A program made the translations under genes and the position numbers. Shown in pieces: positions 62,630-64,000 of a stretch of DNA of 64,000 nucleotides. Every line of letters begins with the position of its first letter. The first letter of the stretch is position 1. Below the pieces are notes generated by a model. The model had not been told where the DNA came from. It was given only the letters and a program-made list of their open reading frames with translations, and did not search any database. The stretch comes from Arthrobacter cryoconiti (GTDB lineage Bacteria; Actinomycetota; Actinomycetes; Actinomycetales; Micrococcaceae): contig NZ_JAJJBU010000022.1 in NCBI RefSeq assembly GCF_020905375.1, positions 62,001 through 126,000 of the forward strand, given 5' to 3'.

Positions 62630-63919
62630 TTATGCCTTGCCGATGACACGGTAAGTGATGCCGGGCCACCTCTCGGGAGAACTCACGCGCCTGCCATCAA
62701 TAAATACCCTGAGACCTGGAAGCTGAGCCGGGGATAGCACACGGTACTGCGCATGATCTGCCTGCACGACTGCGGCGTCCACGGGCTCGCCGAGATGGTA
62801 AGGGTTGAAACCGAGCTTGTTCAATTCCCCGTCCGTGTACAAGGGATCGTGGACCAGAGCAATGCCTCCCCTGCCTTCAATGGCCTGGACGGTGTCAAAC
62901 ACGCCGGAGAACGCGGTTTCCTTCACTCCCCCACGGTAGGCGGCGCCGAGCACCACAACCCTAGCCCCAGCCAAGTCCCCATAGGCGCCTTCTAGCAGAC
63001 CAACGGTGTAATCCGGCATCTCTGCGTTCGCCGCTCGGGCAGCGCGGACCACGGTGGCATCGGGATCGTTCCACAAGTACAGGCGCGGATATACGGGGAT
63101 ACAGTGCCCGCCCACTGCAATACCGGGCTGGTGGATGTGGCTGTAAGGTTGCGAGTTTGACGCGGCAATAACTTGGTAGATGTCAATGCCCGCCGTGGCC
63201 GCGAAGCGGGCGAACTGGTTAGCCAGACCGATGTTCACGTCTCGATACGTGGTCTCTGCGAGCTTGGCCAGTTCGGAGGCCTCGGCTGAGCCCAAATCCC
63301 AGACGCCATTCCCGCGCTCCAGATCCGGACGAGGGTCAAAGTCTAGGACGGAGTGGTAAAAATCAACCGCTTTCGCGGCACCTGAAGCGGAGAGCCCGCC
63401 CACCAGTTTGGGATACTTCCGTAGATCTGCGAACACACGGCCCGTGAGCACGCGTTCTGGAGAGAACACCACGTGGAAGTCACGGCCCTCGACCAGTCCG
63501 GACGCCGCTTCTAGCGCAGGCTTCCAACGCGTCCTGGTAGTCCCTACCGGCAAAGTGGTCTCATAAGATACCAGCGTCCCGGCGGTTAGATTCCGTCCGA
63601 GAGAGTCTGTTGCGCTGTCCATCCAGCCAAAATCAGGGTTAGCCTCCGAATCCACAAAAAGCGGAACAACCAGAACCACGGCGTCAGCTCCCGGGACGGC
63701 GTCTGCGTAGTCCGTGGTGGCCCGGAGGTTACCGGCACTCACCATTTCATGGAGCTTTTCTTGCAAATGAGCTTCACCGGGGAAAGGCTCGGTGCCCGTG
63801 TTGACCAAGTCAACCACCGCTTGGCTGATGTCCACACCAACCACCTCGTGGCCTTTGGATGCGAACTGCACAGCCAACGGCAGGCCGATCTTGCCGAGGG
63901 CAATGACAGCGATCTTCAT
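62630..63919 (-). CDS. wbpA: UDP-N-acetyl-sugar 6-dehydrogenase (WbpA/WecC-like)
   Basis: A 429-residue UDP-glucose/GDP-mannose dehydrogenase family enzyme. The N-terminal NAD fold (VIALGKIGLPLAVQFASKGH) is followed by the central helix and by the catalytic cysteine Cys273 in AVGGHCIPVYP, then the C-terminal UDP-binding domain with VLGAAYRGGVKETAFS. It oxidises C6 of a UDP-N-acetylhexosamine in two steps to the uronate. With wbpB-E-D on the same strand, UDP-GlcNAc is the expected substrate; if the epimerase acted first, UDP-ManNAc would be (WecC). It is the most upstream gene seen on this strand, and the window ends 81 nt before any preceding gene. Confidence 0.88.
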   Translation of the reverse strand: MKIAVIALGKIGLPLAVQFASKGHEVVGVDISQAVVDLVNTGTEPFPGEAHLQEKLHEMVSAGNLRATTDYADAVPGADAVVLVVPLFVDSEANPDFGWMDSATDSLGRNLTAGTLVSYETTLPVGTTRTRWKPALEAASGLVEGRDFHVVFSPERVLTGRVFADLRKYPKLVGGLSASGAAKAVDFYHSVLDFDPRPDLERGNGVWDLGSAEASELAKLAETTYRDVNIGLANQFARFAATAGIDIYQVIAASNSQPYSHIHQPGIAVGGHCIPVYPRLYLWNDPDATVVRAARAANAEMPDYTVGLLEGAYGDLAGARVVVLGAAYRGGVKETAFSGVFDTVQAIEGRGGIALVHDPLYTDGELNKLGFNPYHLGEPVDAAVVQADHAQYRVLSPAQLPGLRVFIDGRRVSSPERWPGITYRVIGKA

Positions 63920-64000
63920 GTCTTGGGTGCCTAATCTCTCGAATGTACTGGAGGGCGGCGGAACGATTCGCCGAACTACTGGATGTGGCGTTCACTCAAC

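Overview
The window looks like a chromosomal stretch from a mid-GC actinobacterium of the family Micrococcaceae (Arthrobacter/Renibacterium-like). The support is a one-piece 2-oxoglutarate decarboxylase (kgd), the mycothiol-linked SigR/RsrA pair, a GuaB1-type GMP reductase, the tiny ribosomal protein bL37, DUF4193, a GTG- and TTG-rich start usage, and a tmRNA whose tag reads ADSNRTDFALAA. The genus is inferred, not proven. I see no insertion sequence, integrase, CRISPR array, tRNA or rRNA.

Layout. 1-5.6 kb: a cut-off P-loop (uridine-kinase-like) gene, a HIT hydrolase, an alcohol dehydrogenase with a coupled sulfurtransferase, a divergent Cds1-type cysteine desulfhydrase, and a metallo-hydrolase. 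5.2-8.4 kb: Zur with a convergent znuABC zinc importer. 8.4-15 kb: paired CNNM/CorC membrane proteins, a SoxR-controlled flavin reductase, soxR, gluconokinase, guaB1. 15-25.7 kb: kgd, an SGNH hydrolase, bL37, a truncated hemoglobin, rsrA-sigR, DoxX, aroA-rsgA, hisN. 25.7-32.3 kb: a SAM-IV riboswitch with a class V aminotransferase, a methyltransferase, mntH with its DtxR-type regulator, a DUF2568 membrane protein, a degenerate AMP-binding protein and DUF4193. 32.3-34.5 kb: an unrecognised three-gene cassette (zinc-ribbon-like protein, duplicated-HTH protein, multi-pass membrane protein). 34.7-43.6 kb: ssrA, a GH3 enzyme, CtaG, smpB, an M23 peptidase, ftsX, ftsE and prfB, with a low-GC vanW-like gene lodged between ftsE and prfB. 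43.7-48.3 kb: a compact Tad/Flp pilus locus. 48.5-64 kb: a surface polysaccharide locus.

How the genes work together. The polysaccharide locus carries homologues of every step of the Wbp route from UDP-GlcNAc to UDP-2,3-diacetamido-2,3-dideoxy-mannuronate (WbpA, WbpB, WbpE, WbpD, WbpI), with a Wzx-type flippase, several glycosyltransferases and an asparagine-synthetase-like enzyme that could modify the uronate. FtsEX next to a coiled-coil M23 peptidase is the usual division hydrolase module, and smpB and ssrA together give trans-translation.

Regulatory sites that can be read directly: a SoxR operator inside a 19-bp-spaced promoter, a SigR-type autoregulatory promoter (GGAAT-N18-GTT), a dyad operator before mntH, Zur-like boxes before znuA, and the SAM-IV aptamer. 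Two long intergenic palindromes have unrelated stems but the same 30-nt loop length and share the 9-mer GGGAAATTC at the same loop position. They are the least explained structures in the window, together with the three-gene cassette and the dyad cluster after it.
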